Shown here piece by piece: positions 1 through 11,466 of a DNA stretch of 64,000 bases. Origin of the DNA: Lepturacanthus savala (Eukaryota; Chordata; Actinopteri; Scombriformes; Trichiuridae); NCBI GenBank assembly GCA_030544235.1, contig CM060472.1, forward strand, positions 21,586,654 through 21,650,653. The letters are read 5' to 3'. Under the pieces are notes generated by a model. That model saw nothing but the letters and a program-made list of their open reading frames with translations. It did no database searches and was not told where the DNA came from. Positions within the stretch are counted from its first letter, which is position 1; the number at the start of each line of letters is the position of its first letter. The translations under genes were made by a program, and so were the position numbers.

Positions 1-178
1 TTAAGCACCTGCAGGGATGCTTCCCGCTGCAAAAACGATAAGTGCATCTTCCCATTGAGAGCGCTGCTGTGTGCATTTACACACAAGGCACAGCAACCAC
101 CTCAGTGATTATTTCAATTTCCAGACCACAGGATAGATTAGGATCTAATGGTAATGAATGTTCTGTGTTCTTCTACAC

Positions 179-714
179 CAGTGGTTCTCAAAGTGGGGTG
201 CCAGCAGGTTCCCAAAAAACAGGATAATAATTTATTTTCCCAATATTTTCATAATGACAGAATGTAGAACCCTTGGTATAGAGGAGTGCCATTTTATATA
301 TTGAGTTGAAAATGGTGAAAATGAATGGGGGGAATGAATCCATAAACAAATACATACATTTTAAAATAATTCAATAATAAATAAAATAGAAACATAAATA
401 AATGGGAAAATAATATACAAATTAATATTATGATTAATTAAATGGAAATTTAAATAAATATGGACATGGATATTTATTTGTGTAATAAGTCATTATTTAA
501 GCATTTTATTTATATTGTTTCTGAGTCATTATTTATTACTTATTACTTATTTTTTTGTTCTTGATTATGGCAGTTTCAGTCCCCCGTTTGGCTTCGGTTT
601 CCTACATATTCTGTTATAAAACATCTAAAGGCAAAAATCTTATGAGATGGGGTCCAAGGTCTAGTTTTTTGTGAATTTATGGGTCCTTGACCTTAAAACT
701 TTTGAGAACCACTG
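179..714. mobile_element. hAT-like non-autonomous DNA transposon
   Basis: The two ends are inverted copies of CAGTGGTTCTCAAA, a typical hAT terminal inverted repeat. The element is flanked by near-identical 8-bp direct repeats, TTCTACAC at 171-178 and TTCCACAC at 715-722, the expected hAT target-site duplication length. The interior is AT-rich and holds no transposase, so this is a MITE-type element. Confidence 0.75.
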
Positions 715-1037
715 TTCCACACCTCCAAAATGTCAGCTATTAGACAGCTCAGGTTCATGCAGTGAAATTATTTGGCAAAAAGCAGCGTCCTCCTGATAAA
801 TCTCCATCAAAGTCTAAAGACTATTCCAGAAGCTAATAGTCCAATTTTGATTCCACTGGAGAGTTTCCTCTGTCCTGTCAAGTTTAAAACCACAGAGAGA
901 GAGTCACACATGGGCTCATTGAAGAGAAGGTCACGCGCTGCAGATTGAATATTAGAATTTTTTTTTTCCCTCATCCAAATGGTTTTATTGAATTTTGAAG
1001 GTGTGAGAGCCCTCACATGTGTTAATGGAAACTGTGA

Positions 1038-1108
1038 TGGACTGACGACCTGTCCAGGGTGCGCCCTGCTCAGGATAAGTATGGAAATTGTTGGATGAAT
1101 GGATAATG
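1038..1108 (+). repeat. SINE 3'-tail fragment
   Basis: The stretch containing GATGGACTGACGACCTGTCC followed by a GGATAAGTATGG-like run and GGATGAATGGAT matches the tail style of common fish tRNA-derived SINEs. No A/B boxes are present next to it, so it is a 5'-truncated fragment. Confidence 0.4.
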
Positions 1109-1153
1109 ATGAAGACATTTGCACCAATGTGTAAGGTTAGAGTATATATCAAG

Positions 1154-2214
1154 GCAGGTATTCACAAAACATCTTAAAGGCTAAAAGTAGCTTTAAGGCA
1201 TGTCAGTCCTACATTTTTGATACTTTTTAGTATAGTACTAAACCTTTAGTGCTAAAACCATCCCATAAACCTTTGCAAGATTAGAAGTAGGAAGAGGATG
1301 AGGAAATCAGGAAGAGGATGCACAAATCCCAAACAATGCTTAAAATGACTGCTGCCTGCAACTCAACTCACAATTGTTAACGTTTAGAAACCTTTCAGAA
1401 TATTAACTCTTGGTTTGCATCACTTTGGATAAAAGTATCAACTAGAAAAAGGAATGAAACTGTAGAATTGTAATAGTACAGATTTTTTAAAAAGGTATTT
1501 TCCTAATCAAGAGGAGTGTCATGATTAGCACTTGCTGACCCTGAAAGACAGTTATTTACTACAATTTATAGTAGTAGTATAATTTTTGTTGTGTGGTGTT
1601 ATTTAGTAGTTGTATTACAATTATAGGTACTTATATTTTTGTATTACTATTATTAGATGGGGTTTTTTTTGTATTACCATTTGTATTATTGTTGTTAGTA
1701 TGTAGCATTAGTATATACTCTTTTTAATATTATTATTATTATGAAAGTCTCTGTCTTTATATAATCCTGTGACTGATTAAACATGAACATCATTAATGAC
1801 TGTTTTTGTGTCCCAGCTATAAAAAGAAAAAAAACATATTCATCAAGTTAATTCAGGAGTCATATTGTAGGGCCAAAGCTCCTGTTATGTGCTTCATGTT
1901 AAATCAGTAACACTACATTTTATTTTATTTTTTTTTTATTTTTTTGGATATGGCAACATACCCCTAGTTTGTCTATCATGAATTCACTGACAGAAACCAG
2001 CCAATCACAGTTTTGTGAAACATGACATCATCCATGGCAACGGTGTCAACTGTTACCAACCCTTTAGCGTCAGAGTTCTCAGAGTTCATCGGTAAAAGTT
2101 TGTCTCTGCGCTTTTGTGCACAGGTTTTTAGGAGGAAACTCTTACCTAGGAACTTTCAGTGCTATATAGGAGTCCTCTGAGAAGTTAGATGAAATGTTTT
2201 GTGAATACGGGCCC
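1154..2214. mobile_element. Harbinger/ISL2EU-like non-autonomous DNA transposon
   Basis: GTATTCACAAAACAT at about 1158-1172 has its inverted copy ATGTTTTGTGAATAC followed by GGGCCC at about 2194-2213. Ends of the form GGGCCCGTATTCAC are characteristic of PIF/Harbinger or ISL2EU elements in fish. The left end is degraded. No long ORF lies between the ends. Confidence 0.45.
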
Positions 2215-4127
2215 TGACCTGCTGATCCCCTATAAAACATATAAACATAAACCATCCAGACCTCTCAGGTCGTCTGGGACGGCGCTCAGTTTGTTATGCT
2301 CCACATATCTGGAACAAAATCCCAGTTAAAAAAAAAAATCCTGCCTGCTACAACTCTCATCTAAATCAAGACTGAAGCCTTTGGTCACTGCTCTGTAACT
2401 TTTACACATTTTAACTGTCCTATTTTATTTAGACGTGTTCTTTCCTAATTCTTAAGTGGTTTCTTCTAACTGTATCACATCATGTGTAATAGTTTGTATT
2501 AGGGTTTTTTAAAAGTAGCACCTTTGTTTTAATTGTGTATATAAACAAATGAAGTTTCCTGGCCTTGTGTTTACACTGAGTGCAGAATGTAAATAGCACT
2601 CACCATAAAATCATTTTCAGTTACTATGTACACAATCTAGGGAAAACTGAACCAATATTGAATTTGTGTCAATTACAAACGGAGGAGAGGGATAGAATGA
2701 GAAGCATGATGAATAGAAAACTTAAAGTGAGAGAAAACAGCTGAAGTTCAATAGATCAATAGCAATTTAGAGTATTAATCCATTGGCTGACTGAATAGAG
2801 TATCTAAGTGAAGCCTTTTGCAGGACATCAGTGCCATCCTGTGGCCAAATGCTGCAATTAAAGTAGCATAAAAACAGACAAAACTGAGCTTGATTTTCCT
2901 TTATTTCGATAAGATAAAGGTGAAAATAACCTCACAGTCAGTACAAATACATTACAATGTTTCTTTCCTGAAAATGCATTACTTGCATTTGCTCTCGCCG
3001 GCATCCGGAAGGTTGTCGTCATGACGTTCTGACACAGCAAATACTGCACATGAAGTGACGCTGCTCTACTCAGTGTTAACACTCTGCAGACCAACAGCGT
3101 GTGAGTGCCTAGATTTTAGTGCATGGGGACAAGTGCATTTTTGTTGTGCAACTATTGCCATTGTTTTACATTGTGGAACAAACATGATAAATGTCACATA
3201 GAACTTGCATATTGAATATTTAACTCCTCCTGTGTGTTACAGCTTTCCACCTGAGAACAAATCAACACACACACACACACACACGCACACACACACACAG
3301 AGATCACAAATGTGTTGTTGGATTTTGTCAAAGCACACAAAGAAAAAAAACAAACTTCTTTTAGGGAGAGGAACAAATGTTGCTGTTGCTGAGACACAGG
3401 GTGTGAGCAAGTGGATATGGAAATTGACTTGACTGAAATGTTAAAAAAAGGGCATTTAAACAGATTAACAAAAGTAACATAAAACAAAGTGTCTTGTTGA
3501 TATCATGCAGTTGCATTTGCTGCTATTTTTACAGCACAGGAATCTGAACAACAGTAGCCCACACACTGACACAACTGGCACACACTTATTTCACTCTGCT
3601 CTTTGAACCTGTTTAGAGGGAAACTCCACCCTAAAGCTAAATTTATGCTTTTTGCTATTTTGGTTATCAGGATTGTACATTTGATAGGAGTAAAAGATGT
3701 CAACAGGAATAGAACATCAAGAGTCACCAAATAAACAACTGAACAGCCCCCGTTATTTCAACTGACATTAAAACTGGATGCTGGCAGCTCAAAGAATGAT
3801 AGCTGTGAACCAAAAGGATGCAGACAAGCTGAAGGATCAGCTCATCCTGGAGATGATCTTTGTGAAAGGAGCAGCATCTAATCTTTCTGGAAGCTCCAAA
3901 GAGGAAAAATAGCAGAAGGTCAAAATGGGCAGTGTTTAATAGTGTAAAATACCTACCATCTCCAGAATCCAGAGACTTTCCCCTGCAGAAGCTATAACAG
4001 TTCAGGACATCCCTTTATATATTATTTCATTTCAGAGATGGCTCAAACTGTACCTACCTTTAGTTTTATTTAGTCTCTAGACCCTCATCTCACTGAGCTA
4101 CATATAATCCTCTCTCTATATCTAACT
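2215..4127. other. Intergenic spacer, no gene seen
   Basis: AT-rich sequence with only short chance ORFs. It contains a (CA)n microsatellite at 3263-3299. I see no exon-like coding segment with matching splice sites and no RNA gene. Confidence 0.5.
3263..3299. repeat. (CA)n microsatellite
   Basis: An almost pure CA dinucleotide run with one CG interruption. Confidence 0.9.
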
Positions 4128-4330
4128 CTATACATTGCCAATGTGGTAAATGTCTCTTCTAGCTGCAAACGTCTGGTTTTTGGTGCAATATCTACATAAA
4201 TGTATAGAGGCCCATTTCCAGCAACTATCACTCCAGTGTTCTAATGGTACAATGTGTTTGCTCTTTGCATCAGAAGGCTAATGGATGATTAGAAAACCCT
4301 TGTGCAATCACGTTAGCACAGCTGACAGCT
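4128..4330. repeat. Internal fragment of a MITE family (copy 1 of 4)
   Basis: Shares near-identical internal text with the elements at 5434-5860, 14907-15227 and 51621-52162, including TGGTAAATG, TCTAGCTGCAAA, CCATTTC and GATTAGAAAACCCTTGTGCA. Both terminal CAAAAGTTTGGGGTCA ends are missing here. Confidence 0.65.
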
Positions 4331-5433
4331 GAATAATTCCATTTTTCTTTTTTAATGAATCTGGGAAAAAAAACAATTTTGTGTTGTTCTGTCAATATGG
4401 GATGCTATGTATACATTAATGAGGAAAATTAACCTAAATGATTTTAGCAAATGGCTTACTTATTTATTTTTGACTATGGCAGTTTTCAGTCCTTCATATG
4501 TTTCCTGTTATTAAAGAAACATTTAACTCAACCACTGGTTAACACTGTATTAAACTGTGAACCTGACCCCTGGATATAATGTTTTGCCCAGATTCCCAGA
4601 GAGCAACCAGCATAGTCCAGTTGCTTGAATGCGGCCTGTCCAACTAAACTTGCTCTCATCCTGCTTTCATAGCAAAAAGAATAATGTCAGAGTGTGTCAT
4701 TTAAAAAAAATTATCTTGTTGAATTAATTTTGCAACAGCTGGATAAACATCTCAGCATTTGATTGACAGCAGCTGGAAGGCTGAATCCCACCAGCGGAAC
4801 TGGAAATAAACAATGTTAAACTGCAGCTTGTTAGCAGCCGTACTGAAGGACCACACCGGCGTCTAAATGGGCGGCCAAAACGACATTGGCAGGTGCATTT
4901 ATTTAGCTGCTTAATGAGTTGCAGCTGAGCAGCTAATTAGCTGTCTAGCCAGTGAAAGTTTGTTTGGTGGCTCATTCAACGGCCTACGCTTCAGGATGAC
5001 ACGTGTCTGTGAATTAAATTAGGAGACTTCAGAGCAGAATGCTACAGTATATAAAGTCAAGTGTTCTGGAAACACATTCTGCATCAGTGTAAACCAAGAA
5101 CAGTATTCCCGATGAAGTAATGCAAAAGATATGGGGCACCACCACGGAACGGGAAAAATATAAAAAGAGTAACTAATCGCCAGGCTGGTTCCTCTCGAAG
5201 GCCCTTATGTTGACATTATGCTTCACTGGATCGAATTACGACACCCAGCCAGAGGGAAATGTTGATAGTTTATGTTTCTGCAGATGCTATCAGTTGAAAA
5301 ATAGAAGGGAAAAAAACAGTGGTGTCAACCAGGGGTCTCCTTCAACTTTTCCAACTCCAAAGCATTGAGTCATCCCCCTATCCTCCAAAACTAAAACTAT
5401 GTCTCCACATCTGAAACGTTGTCATTCAATGTA
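4331..5433. other. Intergenic spacer, no gene seen
   Basis: No exon-like coding segment, RNA gene or clear repeat structure was recognised between the two MITE copies. Confidence 0.45.
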
Positions 5434-5860
5434 GACTACTGTTCTGAAGTTTAGGGTCACCTAGACAATTTTGTGTTTTCTATGAAAAGTAACATTTTAT
5501 TTACCACCATGAGTTGTGAAATGAATAGAAAATATAGTCAAGACAAGGTTAGAAATAATTATTTGTATCTGAAATTATTTTTTTCCTTCCTTTCGTCAAA
5601 GGAAGGTCAGTTTTCTAGCTTCTCTAACCAGCTAAACTGTTTTCAGCTGTGCTAACATGATTGCACAAGGGTTTTCTAATCATCCATTAGCCTTCTGATG
5701 CAATGAGCAAACATATTGTACTATTAGAACACTGGAGTGATAGTTGCTGGAAATAGAAATTTGCAGCTAGAATAGTCATTTACCACACAAGCAATGTATA
5801 GTGTATTTCTGATTAGTTTAAAGATAACCCCTTTGACCCCGAACCTTTGAATGGTAGTGT
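5434..5860. mobile_element. MITE with CAAAAGTTTGGGGTCA-type ends (copy 2 of 4)
   Basis: Begins with a decayed ACTACTGTTC...GTTTAGGGTCACCTAGA and ends with the inverse, TTTGACCCCGAAC...ATGGTAGTGT. It carries the same interior as the other copies, here in the opposite internal orientation to the 51.6-kb copy. There is no coding capacity. Confidence 0.65.
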
Positions 5861-5929
5861 ATTTGTGGTTGTGCAGAAATGGAAACTGTCAACGTTTCCC
5901 TCTGATTGAGCTGAATATTGAACCTATTT

Positions 5930-6155
5930 GTCAGTCAGTCATTTTCTATACCTGCTTATTCCTCATTAGAGTCGCAGGGGTCTGCTGGAGCCAATCCCAG
6001 CGCATTACAGCGAGAGGCAGGGATACACCCAGATGGTTGCCAGCCAATCGTGGGGCACACACACACCATTCACTCACACACTCACACCTACGGGCAATTT
6101 AGAGTCCTTCTTGCTGTGAGGCAACAGCACTAACCCCTGCACCACCGTGTGGCCC
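5930..6155 (-). mobile_element. tRNA-derived SINE, internally deleted (copy 1 of 3)
   Basis: Reverse-orientation copy of the SINE seen in full at 37033-37399. The head (GCGCAGGGG-like A box, reversed) lies at the right and the TGAC-repeat tail at the left. About 150 bases of the middle are missing. A 10-bp direct repeat ACCTATTTGT flanks it (5922-5931 and 6158-6167) and is probably the target-site duplication. Confidence 0.75.
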
Positions 6156-6167
6156 AGACCTATTTGT

Positions 6168-6997
6168 ATTTTATCAAATTTCCACAAATTAATTTTCTTT
6201 ACAGTAAATAAGGGGACAGTCAGTGCAGCCTTGCATCCACTGCCGTCATCAGAAATGATGGCACATCTTTTATAAGCACAGTGTTTATCCCTCTAGCAGA
6301 GTTTAGAGACTGGGGGAACCTTAACAAGGATTTCTCATTTGCACAGGACATCCAAAGGACACTGATTTGAATGAAGAACTTTAAGATGGCTGCTGTCCAA
6401 GTCCTCTGACTCATGTCTGAAGATGACATCTTCAGTACAAACTGTCTCTCTTAAAGACAAATTGGTACGCTACAAAATGAGCTGCACGATATCATAGAAG
6501 TGACATATGTGAATTCCATATTTAGGATGGACTTTCCCCTTAAAGTATGCACATGCAGACAAGTTCAGAGCTATATCCCTCCGTGCAAAAGCTTTTCGAA
6601 TAGGATACTGATGTTTCGAGCTCCACCTGATACATCAAAGCCACTATTTTACAATATTTGGTGGGTTTGACATGCTGGTAAAATTCATGTTTTACATGAG
6701 AATCATCAGAAAGACACATGGTTCCAACAGAATGCCTTAAATCCTTAGATCTTAATGATTTCATCCTTTCAAGTGCTTCTCATCCTTCACCAAAGGCAGA
6801 GTTCCATCGTTCACATCCGATCTCCTCTGTTTCCACTGCAGGTTGAGCAGTAACAGAAACTTTTGTTTTCCATGTTCACGATTGTCAGAAAAGCAACAAA
6901 CAATAATAAAAAAAAAGATCATACCACTTGGAACTGTGACTGACTGTGTTACAGCATGCAAGCTTTGAACAACGCACATCTTCGCCATAAAGATCAG
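6168..6997 (-). other. Probable 3' UTR / downstream flank of zdhhc18
   Basis: Lies directly downstream of the zdhhc18 stop codon on the minus strand. No conserved coding text is seen. I could not decide which poly(A) signal is used; the nearest reversed AATAAA is well to the left, near 5.5 kb. Confidence 0.35.
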
Positions 6998-9900
6998 TCA
7001 GGGCAACGGGGGGGACCTGGCGTTTTTCCAGCCCGGGCCGCCTTTTGAGCCGGGGCCCGTGTCTGGAGAGGGAGGGGAAGCGGGGTCTTCGAAGGCGGGG
7101 TTAGGGATATGCAAAGCCACCCTTTTGCTTTTCTTCGACCGGGTCTTGGCGTGACGCGGGGGGGAGGCATCGCCCGAGGTACGGCGGGCCCCGCAGCTTG
7201 TGGAGAGCTCCGGCGAGGGGTCGGAATCCACCGCCGGGCCGGTATCCGGACGGGCGTGGGCCAGGTGGGGTTTCCCCTGGGGACACGGGGCGGACAGGAG
7301 CGGGGAGCGGGTGGCCGACTCCAGCAGGTCTTTAGTTCCCTGTGTGCACTGGGGAAAGGGGTTGTAGGGTTAGGGAGGGAGGAGGGGGGGGAACCGATGA
7401 GACAAACCAGTGTACTGAGCATGGCTGGACAGCAGAGTGTTAAAGTCACTTAAGCAAATGCAGCAGCAGCTGTGCAAGCTCAATCAAAGGCAAGCTGGGA
7501 GGGCAAGCGAGACACACGTGGGACCGACAGCAAGAGTTGCCAAATGTTTCACACCAAACTGAAATTAAGAGCTGCCCGCGGCGCTAGATAAAGAAGTCAG
7601 GAAATCACCAGTGTGAGGATTCATACTCTGAGCATCAGGAATTTTAAATATAAAATACAAATAGATAAAGAGGTGTGTTTTTTCCATCTTTTTACCACAC
7701 ACCGATGAAGGATCCTGCTAAAAATTGCTTGCCTGCTATAAGAAATCATTAGCCTCATAGCATAAATGCCTGTTACATGTGTATTTTTTGTGATATTTGT
7801 TGGTATTTTTATTGATATTTTAATAGTACATTCAACTAGATTGGTGAACAAATATGCAAAAAGAAATAGTCCCACATATAAGTTGTCTAACAAATAAAAA
7901 TTACTTGCCTCGACTTAGGCAATTTTGTCTTATATGAACATATACGTACAATATCTATCACACCTTAAAGCAGGCCATAATCCTTTGTTTGACTGAAATT
8001 ACATTTAGTGTCTAGAAAACTGAAGAAATATCAACTCTTAGCAGATGAAAATGAATCAAAGAGAAGAGCTAAGGCTTCACTTTGTGGTCAGACGCTTCTT
8101 CCTCTCCACCATTTTGCTTGCATCAAAACTGCCTAGGTCAAATGTATGACTTAGGCAAATAGTGGTTTTGGATTCTAATAAGTGTTGTGATTGGCCAATG
8201 ACATACATGTAGGCAGAAAGACAGGATGATGGAGTAGTGGTAGGAGAATAAAGTTACACAAATATCTCAATTTGGCCAAAAAAAAACCTGACTTAGGCAG
8301 TTATACTATGAGGCAATAAAGAAAATGACATATCAGTCAATGTCTTTTAACGTTTTATGCTATTTCCACTTTCCTTTTAGTTATTTATACTCAGTGCCGA
8401 TTATGGCTGAGCAGCCAAGAAGGCAATCTGAGGAAAACACACCTGCTCCACATCCCGACAGCATAAACATCTGTACTGACTTTCACAGCCATCCATCCAA
8501 CAGTCGGGGAGGCGTTTCATTGAAAAACAAAAATGTAAACCTGTCGGTGATGCCAGAGGGAATCATCAGGGGATATTTTCCTCAGACTGAACAAAGCTCC
8601 TCCAGGGCTGCTGTAGACAACTCTCCTGACAGGTGGAGTGTTGACTCATGACTGCTACGCTGACTTTGACGTGTCTGGAACCACTGAGGCACAAGAATAG
8701 TTCGTTGAAGTGACACTGAGCGCAATCCACAAGCTCATTAGTTTTATGCTCCTGGTTCAGTGACGTCCTGCTTTAATGGACAACCACAGACGCTAAGGCA
8801 ATTAAACAAAAAGACCTGCTGCCAGTGATGTTATTCGTTTCATTATTCATATTATTCAGTCAGTTTATTTCTTTTGGTAAGTTGTAAACACAACATGGAC
8901 CTTTTATCAGCTAGATTTGATCTGAGCTGAGGACATTCTCCATAATTATTCTCCATGAGTGTGGCACTTCACATTTTAGCCATTTGATCCATTAATATAA
9001 ATTAATTATATCTCGTGTGTCTCCTGATTCCATGAATATGCAAATATTTAATTTCAAAAGTTTAACCACTGAAAACAACATGTCTCCTTCTTGCCATCAA
9101 ACTTAGAGTAAGATGAATAATGAAACAGGATTGGCTTCCACACTATTTCTGACAAATCTTCCTTCACCACTGGACTTTTCAAAAAGCACAGACTGACATT
9201 TGGCTTTCAGCGGATGAATGTGAAAGCAGCCTTTCTAGTGTCAAACTGCACATGCATCATTCTGTGTGAAGCTCAGACATTCGACCATAGGAGCAAGAAG
9301 CAAAACACAGTTTTTGAGCGCGGGGGACGGCAACTCCAGAGCACTCGGCAAATGCATAATGGTTTAAACCGCAAGAGCATAAAAAGTTGTAAGCCCGTTT
9401 TCCAATTTAAAATTTGAATCATTAATCTAAGTTTAAAAATTACACTTCTCTATTCATTGTAAAAATTCAGGTCAGGTCAGTCCAATCTACATTTCCCCCC
9501 ACCTCTTGCACTCTAGGGAAATTTAAACTTAAAAAAAAAAAATGTGTCCATCAGAAGTCATTATGAATGAGCTTCCTCCTACATTTATTTATCAAACTTA
9601 TATCAGACTGCAAAAATCTGCTCAGTGTTACTCATTCAACCCGCATATAAGAATATTGTTAGCATTGTTGTCATTTCTTATAAAAGCTGTTTCAAATGAG
9701 TTTTGACAAGAATAACTCACTTACAATAAAAGTGAATCTGAAACGAAAACGGGCAAATTCAAAGATAATGCTGACACAGTCTAGAATTGTTTGAGATATA
9801 ACACGACTGTACACTGTGTGTTAAATTGACACAGAGCACAGCCGGCACTGTATTAAATTATGCATTCTGAAATGTGATTCAACATGACAGCGTATAAATA

Positions 9901-10955
9901 AAGCCATGCAGCAGCAGGCTACAGCAGCCAGCGGAGAAGACATGCAGACACAGCAGTGGCCATAGACACTCTGCACTGCCTTTCCCTCCCTGTGAACAAG
10001 CTTACCACACTTTGCTGTTTTTCCTGCTCTAAACGTGGCTAATCAGCCAGCGCGGTACACAGCAGAGTCCAGATATTTCTCCTCCTAACGTTGGCACACA
10101 AAGACAGACCACATACACAACAGCAGGTTAGGACTCAGCTGATGGACACACACACACACACACACAGGGACACTGGGATAGTTCGATCTCTTGGAATTCC
10201 AATATTAGAATTGGGAAGGCATAAATGATAACACAGATGGACAAAATACAATGTTTAAACTTGTTTTTTTAATATGTGATACAATTTATAAAAAAAAACA
10301 AAAACATAAAATAAAAGCATGAAGGGAGACAAAAGTGCGACATGATGACGATGACTGACACTTTGACCTTTTGAATGCAGACTAACACGTTCACATGAGA
10401 CAGGACAGAATACAAAAAAAGAGGATCTGCCAGTGTACCGACTGACTCCAAAAGACTATTTCCACAAACCCCCCAAACCCAACTCGACAATTAAATAAAT
10501 GTAAAGACTAAAAAAAAAAGCTTCTATTCGCTTTCAATCTGTTGTGTATGCACAAATAAAAAAAAATCTTGTTCTGTATATTGTTCGGCGTAAACCAAAA
10601 AAATATATAAAAGCAGCTGCTCTCTGGCTTGATATGAGACATACTGTGGCTCAGACAGCAAATGCTATCTGTGCTGCAGTTTTGTCTTGTAAACAGAAAT
10701 TGCTGAGCGGCTCTCCAGGCGTCCTTTTATATCCCTCCGTGTCAGGTCGAACACAAGAGAGCCACTCTGGCAGCCTGGGTCCACACACTCCACAGGAACA
10801 AAGTACTGATGTGCAGATTGTGGTAGAAAGGGTAAAAATAGACATCATGAAGTCCATGAACTGCAGCAGCAGCAACCAGCTGCACTTAGTAAATTATACT
10901 TCTTCAGGTAATAGATTAGAAAGCCTGTGTTAAAAAGACTAATATGAATCTCACA

Positions 10956-11026
<71 letters not shown>

Positions 11027-11308
11027 ACAACAATGCTAGAGTTAGAACATGGTTATCCTAGCTTAGCAACAACTCAAGGCACGCGGGAATCAGGGGTCTT
11101 ATTTTCACAAGTATTTTAATTCTTTAACTAATTTATGAACAGAAATGTACAACCTGCGAGTTTTGATTCATGTTCTTAACAACTAATCTGCCCGTGCATG
11201 TTTTAGGAATCTCCCCACTTGAACACACCTGATTCTAATAAAGGACTTGTGTCCAATCTACAGGCTTAAAGAAATATCCTTGTTTGGTGGTGGTGCAGAT
11301 GCCTGTTA

Positions 11309-11339
<31 letters not shown>

Positions 11340-11419
11340 TATACCATAATCATTTTAATATGTTTTCAATGAAAAAAAGAGCAATGATAAAATAAAAATT
11401 ATCATTACCTCTGATTGAT

Positions 11420-11466
<47 letters not shown>

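Noticed and set aside
7109..7453. 114-codon plus-strand ORF in GC-rich DNA
   Set aside because: Antisense shadow of the last zdhhc18 coding exon, which is in frame with the rest of that gene.
8325..8651. 108-codon plus-strand ORF in a zdhhc18 intron
   Set aside because: Length is within chance for a window this size; no splice partners or recognised motif.
10961..11463. Regular repeats that could suggest a CRISPR-like array
   Set aside because: They are simple TG and AT microsatellites without spacers, in a eukaryotic intron.
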